Source: Piper betle
Lineage: Eukaryota; Streptophyta; Magnoliopsida; Piperales; Piperaceae
Assembly (NCBI GenBank): GCA_033002965.1
Contig: JAURVB010012429.1
Coordinates: 62,001-126,000 of the forward strand
Reading direction: 5' to 3'
Length of the DNA stretch: 64,000 nt
The notes under the pieces were generated by a model. The model saw only the letters and a list, made by a program, of their open reading frames with translations, searched no databases and was not told the DNA's origin. A program made the translations under genes and the position numbers. Each line of letters begins with the position of its first letter. Position 1 is the stretch's first letter. Below are positions 22,948 to 32,229 of this stretch, in pieces.

Positions 22948-24667
22948 GTTCTCCCCCACCAATGAGAGCTGATGTCCTCATCGGAGGGCTAAGTCCCGCC
23001 AAATACTTCTTGATCCTCACCTCAAATTGCCATAGGTCCGCCGCCTTTTCCCAACTCGCCTCGCTTCTCGGTTCCCCCTTCCACTTGATAAGATACTCAG
23101 CCCCAGTGTTTGGAGCACCTTGCCGGTGATCCAAAATCCTCCCCACCTGTTTCGCAAACTGTTGCCGGATGGTTGGTGGAGCCCGCTTGGGATGAGCTCT
23201 CCTCGGATTGACCAGATCCTCATGGAAAGGCTTGAGAAAGCTGACGTGGAAAACCGGGTGAAGCTTATATCGTTCGGGTAGTTTCAACCGGTATGCGACA
23301 CTCCCGACGACCTTCTCCACCTCGAATGGCCCATCGTACCTTTGCACCAATGCTCGGTGCACCTCGGTACGCCTGATCTTCTTCCAGATCTGGGGTGTGA
23401 GCTTCAGCATGACTTGGTCCCCGACGCTGAAGGATAACGGCCTCCTCCTAAGGTCCGCGTATTTCTTCATCCGCCGCGTTGCTTTGGCTAACGAATCCAC
23501 CGCATCCTCGTACAGCTCTTGCCTTCCTCGCGCAAATCTGTACGCCGCTGGACACTTGATCCCCCTACTCTGTTGGGCAACCTCCTGTGGTGTGAGAGGT
23601 TGATAGCCAGTAGCAACCTCGAAAGGACTCTGTCCCGTCGCTGAAGAACGATGCAGATTATAAGAAAACTGCGCCGCATCAAGAAGTTCCAACCAGTTCG
23701 TCTGGCTGGCCGTGACGAAATGCCTCAAGTACTCCTCTAGTACCGCATTCGTCCTCTCAGTCTGTCCGTCAGTCTGAGGATGGTTGGCTGTAGAAAACTT
23801 GAGTTTGCTTCCAAGCAACCCAAATAAACTCGTCCAGAATCGTCCCGTGAATCTGGCGTCTCGATCGCTCACAATGTCTGCCGGCACTCCAAAGTGCTTG
23901 ACCACGTTCGCAAAGAACAAACCTGCAGCCACCTCCGCTGTACACGTCTGCGGAGCTGCAGAAAATACGGCATACTTGGAGAATCGATCTACAACAACCA
24001 TTACCGAAGACATTCCCTTCACCTTGGGGAACCCTGATATGAAATCAATTGAAACCGAACTCCACGGTCTCGTCGGTGTAGGTAGAGGCTGTAGCAAGCC
24101 TGCCTCTAGTCTTCTTTCCACCTTGTCTTGTTGGCATACCAAACAAGACTTCACGAAAGCTTCGATATCGGCCTCCATTCTCGGCCAATAGTACACTCGG
24201 GTCATGAGTGCACACATCTGGTCCACCCCCGGATGCCCTGCCCACTGGGTGTCATGGGACTCCTCCATTAGCTTTCGTCTCAATCTACCAGTAGGGATAT
24301 ATAACCGACCCCCACTCGCGTAGATGATTCCATCATCAAGCCAATATTTCCGAACCAGGCCCTCCTTGATTCGGTCAACCATCTTCTTGTATTCCGTATC
24401 TTGCCGCGCTAACTTCCGAACCTGCCCCAGTAGCTCGGTCTCTATCCTCGACACAGCTGCCACCGTCTCCATATTCTTCCGACTAAGCGCATCAGCCACC
24501 TGATTTGACTTACCCAGGCGGTGTAGCCACTCAAAGTCGTACTCAGCTAAAAACTCTTGCCACCTCGCTTGTCTCGGAGATAATTTCTTCTGGGTCTTGA
24601 AGAAGGTGTTAGCGACATTGTCAGTGATGACAATGAACTTTGCCCCCAGCAAGTATACGCGCCACAC
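22934..24667 (-). CDS. Chromovirus pol, RNase H C-terminus, integrase and chromodomain
   Basis: 577-codon frame directly continuing the RT frame after one TGA. It begins inside RNase H (VITDN, then SNQVADALSR around residues 54-63). Integrase has the zinc pair H138/H145 and C175/C178, and catalytic residues D208 (VSIDFI), D268 (IVSDRD) and E304 (DGQTERTN). The GPF/Y-like part LVQRYDGPFEVEK follows. A chromodomain lies at about 506-556 (AEYLIKWKG, ASWEKAADL). The stop is 13 bp inside the 3' LTR edge region (22934), as usual for compact chromoviruses. The annotated first Met is not a true start: the codon before it is the TGA at 24668-24670. Confidence 0.93.
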   Translation of the reverse strand: MWRVYLLGAKFIVITDNVANTFFKTQKKLSPRQARWQEFLAEYDFEWLHRLGKSNQVADALSRKNMETVAAVSRIETELLGQVRKLARQDTEYKKMVDRIKEGLVRKYWLDDGIIYASGGRLYIPTGRLRRKLMEESHDTQWAGHPGVDQMCALMTRVYYWPRMEADIEAFVKSCLVCQQDKVERRLEAGLLQPLPTPTRPWSSVSIDFISGFPKVKGMSSVMVVVDRFSKYAVFSAAPQTCTAEVAAGLFFANVVKHFGVPADIVSDRDARFTGRFWTSLFGLLGSKLKFSTANHPQTDGQTERTNAVLEEYLRHFVTASQTNWLELLDAAQFSYNLHRSSATGQSPFEVATGYQPLTPQEVAQQSRGIKCPAAYRFARGRQELYEDAVDSLAKATRRMKKYADLRRRPLSFSVGDQVMLKLTPQIWKKIRRTEVHRALVQRYDGPFEVEKVVGSVAYRLKLPERYKLHPVFHVSFLKPFHEDLVNPRRAHPKRAPPTIRQQFAKQVGRILDHRQGAPNTGAEYLIKWKGEPRSEASWEKAADLWQFEVRIKKYLAGLSPPMRTSALIGGGELSQV

Positions 24668-25687
24668 TCAAAGACAATGTATTACAGCCAGCATCTCCTT
24701 CTCATGAGTGGAATACCTCGTCTCAACTTCTTTGAGTTTCCAACTCTCGAAGGCAATCGGATGCCCTCCTTGTTGTAGTACGCCTCCCACGGCCTTGTCC
24801 AAAGCGTCTGTCATGACTTTGAACGGTTGACTGAAATCCGGCAATTTCAGTATCGGCTCCGATGAAATAGCAATCTTCAATTTGTCAAAGGCTGCTTGGC
24901 ATGGCTCCGACCACGCCCATGACTGATCCTTCCTCAATAGGTCAGTCAGCGGTGACACTACATGGCTGTACCCATGTATGAACTTCCGATAGTAATTGGC
25001 CAAACCAAGGAAGCTCCTCAACTCCGTCACCTTTGTCGGTATCGGCCAGTCCACTACTGCCTTTACCTTTGATTCCTCCATGCGCACCTCTCCATGGCCA
25101 ATTCGGTGGCCTAGGAAGCTGATTTCTTCTAGGCCGAACTCACACTTCTCACGTTTCACGTAAAGCTTGTGCTCCCGTAGCCGATCAAGAACTTGCCTCA
25201 GGTGACCCCAGTGCTCCTCCAAGGATTCACTGAACACAACTATGTCATCCAGATATACGACGACGAACTTGTCGAGGAAGTCACGAAAGACATCACTCAT
25301 CAAGTTGCAGAATGTCGCTGGAGCGTTCGTCAACCCGAACAGCATTACGAGAAACTCATATGACCCATATCTCGTAACCATAGTTGTCTTCGGGACATCT
25401 TCCGGCGCAATCCGGACTTGCCAATATCCCGACCGTAGGTCCAGCTTAGTGAACATCCGTGCTCTACCAAGTCTGTCAAACAGGTCAGCTATCAAAGGCA
25501 CAGGGTACTTGTTTTTGATTGTTACCTTATTCAATCCCCGATAGTCGACGCATAGTCGCAATGATCCATCCACCTTCTCCTGGAATAGAACAGGCGCCCC
25601 ATATGGTGCAATAGATGGTCTAATTTTCCCCAATTCCAACAACTCCCCTAGCTGGAACTTGAGTTCTGTGAGTTCTTTAGGCGACAT
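24668..25687 (-). CDS. Chromovirus pol, reverse transcriptase and RNase H N-terminus
   Basis: 339-codon frame between two TGA codons, in frame with the gag-protease frame upstream and the integrase frame downstream. RT landmarks: [23 protein letters not shown] (residues 81-90), [11 protein letters not shown], the catalytic YLDD box (145-148) and [12 protein letters not shown]. RNase H starts near residue 290 (VMTDAL) and ends at AVIHCL. Other chromoviruses continue this last motif with Arg, so the terminal TGA looks like CGA changed to TGA. The RT itself keeps all visible catalytic residues. Confidence 0.93.
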   Translation of the reverse strand: MSPKELTELKFQLGELLELGKIRPSIAPYGAPVLFQEKVDGSLRLCVDYRGLNKVTIKNKYPVPLIADLFDRLGRARMFTKLDLRSGYWQVRIAPEDVPKTTMVTRYGSYEFLVMLFGLTNAPATFCNLMSDVFRDFLDKFVVVYLDDIVVFSESLEEHWGHLRQVLDRLREHKLYVKREKCEFGLEEISFLGHRIGHGEVRMEESKVKAVVDWPIPTKVTELRSFLGLANYYRKFIHGYSHVVSPLTDLLRKDQSWAWSEPCQAAFDKLKIAISSEPILKLPDFSQPFKVMTDALDKAVGGVLQQGGHPIAFESWKLKEVETRYSTHEKEMLAVIHCL

Positions 25688-27487
25688 TCAGTATGGCGCC
25701 TTAGCTGGTGCTCTCGCTCCCGGCTCCAGCTCGATCCGGTGTTCGATCGCCCTCTTGGGAGGTAATCCGCCTGGTAACTCATTGGGCATCACATCAGCAT
25801 ATTGCTCCAGCAATCCCCGCATTGTATCCGGAATCGCCACCACACGATCCGGTTGAACCTCCACCATTACCGCAAGATAAGTCAAGGCCCCTTTCTTACA
25901 CCCCTTCGACACTTGCATTGCCGACAAGTGCTCCATTTCGAAGGTGTGGTCCTCGACCCCTGAAGGTGTTTTCTGGCCACGAACAAAACTTGCACCTGCT
26001 TTGTCCATAATCAGGATCCCTCCAAGTTGTGGAAACACTCCAACCCCGGCAGTCGCCATGAAGGCGTTCCCAATGATCAAATCGAAATCATCCATTTCGA
26101 TGACCATTAGGTCCGTCAGTCCCTCATAGTCTCCCACTTTGACCCTTACGTTTCGGGCAATACCCTCCACTGGTCTCGCCTGGGAATTGACCGCCTTAAT
26201 CTTGCTGGTGTTGTTCACGGTCTTCAGCCCTATCTTCAACGCCATCCCCGTTGAAATGAAACTGTGCGTAGCACCAGTATCCACAAGTGCTGAAACCTTC
26301 CTCCCATTCACACAAACAGGAACATACATCAAGTTGGCTCCCCCTTGAGCCCCGCGTTCAGCTCGCAATGCCCAGAGTATCTGAAGGGTTGATGCTCGGG
26401 CAGGAAGCACCTCTTCTTCCTGATCTGGGTTCTCCGCTTTCACCATGGCATTCACTTTGGCTTTGTTCGGACAATCCCTTGCCCGGTGCGGTCCGTTGCA
26501 GATAAAGCATCCGGACTGCGTTCCCTCGTTCTTCCAGTTGGATGAAGTGCCCGCCTTGAAAGGTCCACCTTTCCTCTTTGGTTGCGGTCTCCGGAATGAC
26601 TTCTTTTCACCCTCCCGACCGTTGCCTCGACCCTTGCCTCCTTGGAATTTCCTACTAGAATTGGCGTCTTGCATGGTTCCGGTAGGCTTGTAATCCACAA
26701 GAGCGTCAGCGGCCACCAAAGCCGCAGGCAAATCCTGGACTTTCTGCCGTCTCAGCTCCGTCTGAGCCCATGGTTGTAACCCAGTAATAAAATTAAACAA
26801 CTTGTCTTCTTCCGACATGTTTTTGATGTCTAGAAGACGGGAACTGAACTCCTTGACATAATCTCGAACCGTACCTGTTTGTCTCAACTTTCTAAGTTGA
26901 TCTCTTGCCATCCACGTTGTGTTTGTGGGCAAGAATTGCTCCTGAAGTTCCCGTCTCAGGAATTCCCAAGTTTCTATTCGGGGTCGGCCAGCACTCTCAT
27001 CCTCCTCGGTGCGCGTTCGATACCATAACTTGGCATCCCCCGACAGGAACATACTGGCCATTGAAACTTGGCGATCTTCAGGTATATTTGCAGCAACAAA
27101 GTACTCTTGCATATCCCAAATGAAATTCCCTAGATCCTTGGCCGATCTAGTTCCTTCAAATTTCTTCGGCTCTGGCACCTTGAGCCTCCCCGGGATAGAG
27201 CTTTCTTCGGCTGCGCGGTCAACCACTCCTGGTTGAGGATAACTGGCTAAGACTTGCTTTATCAACGAGATATCAGCAATCACGCCTTGCAACACATCCT
27301 GGAACTCGCCCATGAGCCCCTCCGCTAACTCATCTTTGACTTGGCTGGATCCGGGTATGTTGCTTACCCGAGTGTTTAATTCTGCCATCCCTTCATTGAT
27401 CACTTGCAATCGGTCGAAGATAGATCCCTCATCTTCGTTGGTAGGTCTGCCCACCAATGTCTCCAGCCTCGTCAGTCTCGTGTCCAT
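25688..27487 (-). CDS. Chromovirus gag and protease
   Basis: 599-codon frame starting at ATG 27487, about 95 nt inside the 5' LTR edge. The N-terminal part is helical (LTRLETLVG, GMAELNTRVSN). The gag domain lies at about 100-265 with the LWYRTRTEEDE and DYVKEFSSRLL segments, followed by a basic linker. A CCHC knuckle (C327-x2-C330-x3-H334-x4-C339, CFICNGPHRARDC) is next. The aspartic protease has LVDTGATHSF with catalytic Asp403. The frame ends at a TGA right after KAPY. The next codons continue the normal pol linker ([10 protein letters not shown]), so the stop is a nonsense change, not a domain border. Confidence 0.93.
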   Translation of the reverse strand: MDTRLTRLETLVGRPTNEDEGSIFDRLQVINEGMAELNTRVSNIPGSSQVKDELAEGLMGEFQDVLQGVIADISLIKQVLASYPQPGVVDRAAEESSIPGRLKVPEPKKFEGTRSAKDLGNFIWDMQEYFVAANIPEDRQVSMASMFLSGDAKLWYRTRTEEDESAGRPRIETWEFLRRELQEQFLPTNTTWMARDQLRKLRQTGTVRDYVKEFSSRLLDIKNMSEEDKLFNFITGLQPWAQTELRRQKVQDLPAALVAADALVDYKPTGTMQDANSSRKFQGGKGRGNGREGEKKSFRRPQPKRKGGPFKAGTSSNWKNEGTQSGCFICNGPHRARDCPNKAKVNAMVKAENPDQEEEVLPARASTLQILWALRAERGAQGGANLMYVPVCVNGRKVSALVDTGATHSFISTGMALKIGLKTVNNTSKIKAVNSQARPVEGIARNVRVKVGDYEGLTDLMVIEMDDFDLIIGNAFMATAGVGVFPQLGGILIMDKAGASFVRGQKTPSGVEDHTFEMEHLSAMQVSKGCKKGALTYLAVMVEVQPDRVVAIPDTMRGLLEQYADVMPNELPGGLPPKRAIEHRIELEPGARAPAKAPY

Positions 27488-27570
27488 CCTCCGGGTAAGA
27501 ATTGTGGAGTCTTTCTCTCAGAAAGAAAGGTTGTGTCTCGCGAAGCCCTCGGTTTTCACCGAAGATCCGA

Positions 27571-27583
27571 GCTCTGATACCTC
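27571..27583 (-). other. Primer binding site of the chromovirus
   Basis: Directly after the 5' LTR the minus strand reads GAGGTATCAGAGCTC. GGTATCAGAGC is complementary to the 3' end of initiator tRNA-Met. Confidence 0.85.
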
Positions 27584-28880
27584 TGTCACAAGGTCGGATT
27601 TAGGGTTTTATTTTTCGCCCTAATCGTCCCTCGTGCGGCGTGTTTCCTCCTCGGAATCACCAGCCTACAGCACTGTGCAAGGTGCGGAATACTGCACAGC
27701 CCCCTACTGGACACCCACTCCGCACACAACCGGACAAGTGCCCGGTTCACGAACACAAGATTGGACACTACTCGAACACAGCTTGGTCCTACTCGGACAA
27801 GCTGCTCGAACACCAAGGTCCTGTTGCACGTTCCAGTCCCGGCTCACCCACACACAGCCGGCACGCCTGCCGGCTCACACCGCTGCACGCTGCGAAGGAA
27901 TCACCCGACCAGCACTCGGTAACCAAATCCAACGTACACACAGTTGTTTTACGGACTTAAGTCCAACCTATATTCTACTAGTATGAATACAAGGAATAGT
28001 AATCCAACCCCCCTTGGATTACCAGCAAGTCGTGGACACAACCCACGGACTTGGCCTCTCGACACACACACTCGACAGGACTTCCCCAGCACTCGGCACG
28101 CAGGCTCGAGGCTGCTGGAATAGAACTAGGTGGTTCGGTCACAGGTGGACAACGCTGCACCGACAGCTTACCGGGTGTGCCCAGCACTTGGCCCCGACCA
28201 AGGCTGGTTGCAGCCACACACCGGCAATCCCCTTTACCCGACACTACCTCACTTCTCCACGCAGGGAGGCACTCACCCACACTTGATCACTCTTGATCTG
28301 ATTTGTTCTTCTCTACCTTCACCACCAAATGAAGGTCCCTATTTATAGACTTGGCTTGGACAATTGAGGCATGACCCAATGCTTGATCCTGGACGTTCAT
28401 CAACACATCAACGAACCAGATTTCACCAAACACGTCACCAACAAGGATGAGTCCAGATCTGCCCTTGACCTTTGAGTTATTTCATCAATGGACCAGAGTA
28501 GCCCTGTGACGTCATCCCAAACTCTTGGAGTTCCAATACCCCTGGTGCACCTAGCCCATGTTCCGATCCAACAACTCAGCAGCTCCAGAACACAACGCCG
28601 GCTCCCAACTCACTTGGATCCCGATGCCCTCGATCAACCTCAAACTCGGCTTGGTCATGCTGAGTCTGCATTTGATCACGACCGACATACTCCTGGACTT
28701 GCCCATGTTCGGAACCGACTGCAGCCGTTGGTTCCCCAATTGCCCGTCAACTCTGATGTCTGCTCGGGTAGGTTGTTCCATCACACGAATAACACCGATT
28801 ATCCGCATTGGGCGCAGGATTATCTAGGGACAACCGCCAAACCCTAGGTCCCGATCGTCCCACCAGCTAAACCTGTGACA
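27584..28880 (-). repeat. 5' LTR of the chromovirus (1297 bp)
   Basis: Same ends as the copy at 21671-22947. This copy keeps a CTGCCGGCTCACACCGCTGC stretch near 27868 that the other lacks. Confidence 0.95.
28340..28347 (-). promoter_or_regulatory. TATA box in the 5' LTR
   Basis: TATAAATA on the minus strand, about 535 nt downstream of the LTR start. This is the likely promoter of the element transcript. Confidence 0.65.
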
Positions 28881-28978
28881 GTTAGGTTAGGGGTTGTGGC
28901 CCGTTGGATGAAATCCAATGGCTCATAGGTCGTGCACTGCGTATGTGCTACCAAAACATGGCGGTGCATACCAGCATG

Positions 28979-28982
<4 letters not shown>

Positions 28983-29029
<47 letters not shown>
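28983..29029. repeat. AT microsatellite at the right edge of the foldback element
   Basis: About 23 AT units. It mirrors the tract at 20173-20205. Confidence 0.95.
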
Positions 29030-29031
<2 letters not shown>

Positions 29032-29037
29032 AATAGC

Positions 29038-29745
29038 ATATGTGTTAGTGAAAATGTATCATTTTAAATGTGAATTTTATTCACATCATATGCCTATATG
29101 ATGATACACCCTTCACTCAAAAAACATGGTTAGACCATAAATTAGATTTAATTTAATACCCTATACGATGATCGATTAGATTCATGGGGATGAGCGGCTC
29201 GGCCTGCTGCTCCCAACTTTTAACTCCTCTTCCAACCTCCCTTCTTCTCTCATTCATACTATCTTGCTGAGTCGTCGATGGAGTCACCTAAACTATAGTT
29301 GCTGAAATTAGAATAACAAATGTGCCCTATATCCACACCCAAATGTTTTTTTAAAATGAGAATCTAAGTTTGCATAATAAGTGGGGCAAGCCGATAAGTT
29401 CAATGGAGTTGATTGAGTTTAAATTAAATTTTGAATGTTAATTAATTAAATAAAATTAGTCCAAGTATTATGATTATACGAGCCTACAAGGAACAAAATT
29501 TCTTACCGCCACAATCAAATTTATTTTCTTATAGTTTAGTTGATAAAAATTGGGCCGTATCCCAAACCCCTTGACCGCAAGTAAGATATTTTTTATTTGT
29601 AATATTTTGAGTGTAAAACATAAAAACAGATGTAAAGCATTTAATATTGTTTGTGTAATCATAATTTGTTGATTGGTGTACATTAGTGAAAATTTTTCTT
29701 ACCACAAAATGTTCAATTGGGATTTATTATTGGCTTAATTATTCT
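29038..29745. repeat. Old repeat copy paired with 17.6-19.65 kb
   Basis: 29038-29545 aligns by eye with 17608-18090, and 29595-29720 with 19515-19640, in the same orientation and order. Here the two parts are contiguous. In the left copy they are separated by the TRIM and TIR element insertions (18128-19480). No coding potential. Confidence 0.65.
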
Positions 29746-30840
29746 ACAACTACCAATTGTGGACAACATTTGAGACACCTTAAAGGAAATTACTACATTG
29801 GAAAATTCTTAATAGCCAGCAATATACATTTTTTTTATAGAGAATACCTTTGTCATAGGTTTGTACTTTGGATATCCAAAATCCGAAAATTTGACTAAAG
29901 TTTAACCTCTTTTTATTAAGTTAGATTCAAATATAGGGTAAGCGTGATAAACGTTATGGAGTTCAAAGTTGTAAGTAGGAACTTTAAAGCAAAGCAATGC
30001 AAGAATAACATCAAAGAATATTAGCTCAAATAGATCTAGAAACGTAACCGTATTTATTTTTAGACCAAATAAAATCCCTCTTATTATTTGCCCGCTTTTA
30101 TAGTGTAAAGATTTGTATTAACTCGAGCTGATACAAGAATGTCAATACAAGGTAAAATTAAGTTTTATCTTTTATTTAGTCCTTACATGACCAAATAAAG
30201 ACCAGATTCTTTCTATGTGATTATTTCATTTCATCACATATAATCGCTTTACTTTCCGGGTCAATTCTCGGCATCACTATTTTTCTAATAAATTCTCTAT
30301 AACTCGAATTAGATTTAGGTAAAAACCGAGTCATTCCCATTCAATTAACCGATTCAACAAAATTAGATTCAATTCAAACATATCCCAAAAAAATATGATA
30401 ATTTTGTTCCAAGATAATAATATGATGATTGATAAGCAAAGGGCTAGTAACATCATTCATAATTCATATGATTCAACCTCCCATTGGAGTGATTTAAAAC
30501 CTAGGTTTCTGGGTCCCACATGACACCTCAAAGTCAAACCAACCACCCGACAAAACAACCAATCTCCCCACCGATTTCCCCGAAGCACCCTGGGCCCCAC
30601 ACGCCCGCGGGCGAGATGGTCGGTCAAGATTCTCCCACCCAGACCCATCCACACCCACACGCGTACGGACGAGATTAGCTCACCGTCATCATGGTCGCAC
30701 CCGGGCGGCGGAGCACGCACCGATTTTCGCCGAGGGGCGAAGCCGCGTCGACGGGTCGCCTGTACCAGTAACAAGCACCGATCCGTATGCTGTGGGAATT
30801 TTTAAAAACACCAGAGGTAAAAAGTGGCGCACACGTCTCG
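29746..30840. other. Spacer and upstream region of the SINA-type gene
   Basis: AT-rich to about 30480, then GC-richer with many CpG up to 30960, as expected for a plant promoter and 5' UTR. No gene is visible. Minus-strand frames here are low-information shadows. I did not find a convincing TATA box. Confidence 0.4.
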
Positions 30841-32229
30841 CAGAAATCAATAACGGCGATCCCTCGAGCAGGTTGAAGCCCCTAACCGCGACCACCTTCC
30901 TCCTCCACCGATCATACCCCCTCGCCGGATAATCTGCCTGCTCCTTTCTCCTCCTCATCGTCTTCTCTAGGTGAACGATCTGTTGGTATTTTTTTGCCCA
31001 ATTTTTTTCTTGATTTTTTTGGTGGCGCTTGAGGTGTGATTTGACGGGGGCGGCAGTTTGTGTTGTGTGATCGTTGGGGGTGGTGGTGTTTGTTTGGTTG
31101 TGATCTGAGTGTGGATTGGGGCTGTGATTTGGGGTAGATGAGGTGAGGCTTGGTGATGATTGGATTCATGGTCGGTCTGTTGGGTGTAGCGTTCGGTTTC
31201 GAGGTTAGGCTCGTGGGCAACAAGGTATTGTGTTGAAAACAGCGAGGCTTGCAACCTTTTGGGTCGTCATTTCTTTAAAAAACTTGGTGGTCGTTTTTTG
31301 AAATGTTGAATTTTTGCTTGTTCTAATGATTGCGAGGAGATAAAAACTAGCTTTTTTAAGTGAGAATTTTTGTGGTTTGTTGAGAAGGGGAAGGTGAACT
31401 TGATTTGGTAGATGGATTATTTGGAAGATCACAGATTTTATCAGGTAGCTTAGTGTGTGTGTGTGTGTGTGTTTTTTTTGGTCCTTTTTTTGAGATGTCA
31501 CTGGGGAGACTTTTCGGCAGTTGTAACTTTTTACTAGTTCTATTCCGAAATGTTTTGCATGATTGCTGTAAGAGAACTTTTGATTGAGGGAAAAGATGAC
31601 TGGGCATGACTCTGATGTAGGATAAATGGGTGTTTTTGAAATTTGTTTTAGTTAAAGACCAGTCATTGCTGTGTGAAGCTTGTGGTATGATTTTGTTTTA
31701 GCTTTTTATTAGTCTAGCTGGTGAAAACCGTATATTGGAACGTGCACAATCTTTGATCCGGTCTTTTTTAAAAAAAAAATTCTGACATTTTGAACTGTCT
31801 ACTTAAGTTTGTATTACCGACATGACTATGAATTTGTTTACATTGAGTTCCCTACTCAAGTTATAGTACAATTAAGGGCACCACATGTTTGGGCTTTAAA
31901 AGTTAAAATAAGTCTGTTTTTTTTTCATTTGTCATATGCATAGTGTTTGTCTTCAAGATTGCAAATTTGCAAGATTTAGCATTTGATTTCTCTTTCATCA
32001 TATGTTGTAGCCATAATTTGGGCCTTTCTTTAGTTTTAGAACCCTAAACACAATATTAAGGTTAAGTAGCAATTATTTCATAGTGTTGTACATCAAAAAT
32101 ATTCTGGCATGCATTAAAATAAGTTTTCTTAGTCTGTATGTTCAATATGTAGGAAAGAGTGCCTTTTCCTACTGTAGTACATGATGCAAACCAGGACTAA
32201 GCAGTTGAAGCTCTAAAGAAGAAGTAGAA
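30841..32229 (+). other. 5' UTR and 5'-UTR intron of the SINA-type gene (inferred)
   Basis: A pyrimidine-rich, CpG-containing leader ends in TCTCTAG|GTGAACG at 30970/30971. A good acceptor (TTCAATATGTAG) ends at 32152, and the ATG follows 77 bases later at 32230. This gives an inferred 1182-bp 5'-UTR intron that is T-rich and holds a (GT)n run at 31452-31471. SINA-type plant genes often have a leader intron. The transcription start is not determined. Confidence 0.5.

Larger units (their letters stand above)
21671..28880 (-). mobile_element. Nearly intact Ty3/gypsy chromovirus, possibly Galadriel-like
   Basis: LTRs at 21671-22947 and 27584-28880 (TG...CA ends) are flanked by a perfect 5-bp duplication GTTAG (21666-21670, 28881-28885). 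The minus strand holds a single gag-pol frame (27487-22934) interrupted by only two TGA codons. The primer site follows the 5' LTR at 27583, and a purine tract (GGTGGGGGAGAAC) precedes the 3' LTR at 22947. A C-terminal chromodomain defines chromoviruses. The gag style (ETWEFLRRELQEQF, TVRDYVKEFSS) reminds me of Galadriel. The LTRs differ at a few percent of sites by eye plus an indel near 21955/27868, so the insertion is fairly young. Confidence 0.95.
20206..28982. mobile_element. Foldback (long palindromic) element, split by a chromovirus
   Basis: Without the retrotransposon (21671-28880 plus one TSD copy) the element is about 1.56 kb and almost wholly palindromic. The outer left arm (20206-20300, including TTTCATCCAAC..CCCACAACC) is inverted at 28886-28982. 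GC-rich inner arms (20270-20500 against 21190-21670) match in inverted orientation. The core (20533-21190) is three successive imperfect palindromes of about 215 bp centred near 20645, 20862 and 21075, edged by GAGTC motifs. No transposase frame. (AT)n tracts adjoin both ends, suggesting insertion into a microsatellite. Foldback elements are a known class, but this family is not one I recognise. Confidence 0.75.

Noticed and set aside
30457..31254. Minus-strand frames of 89-105 codons
   Set aside because: Shadows in the promoter, leader and leader intron of the SINA-type gene; no motifs.
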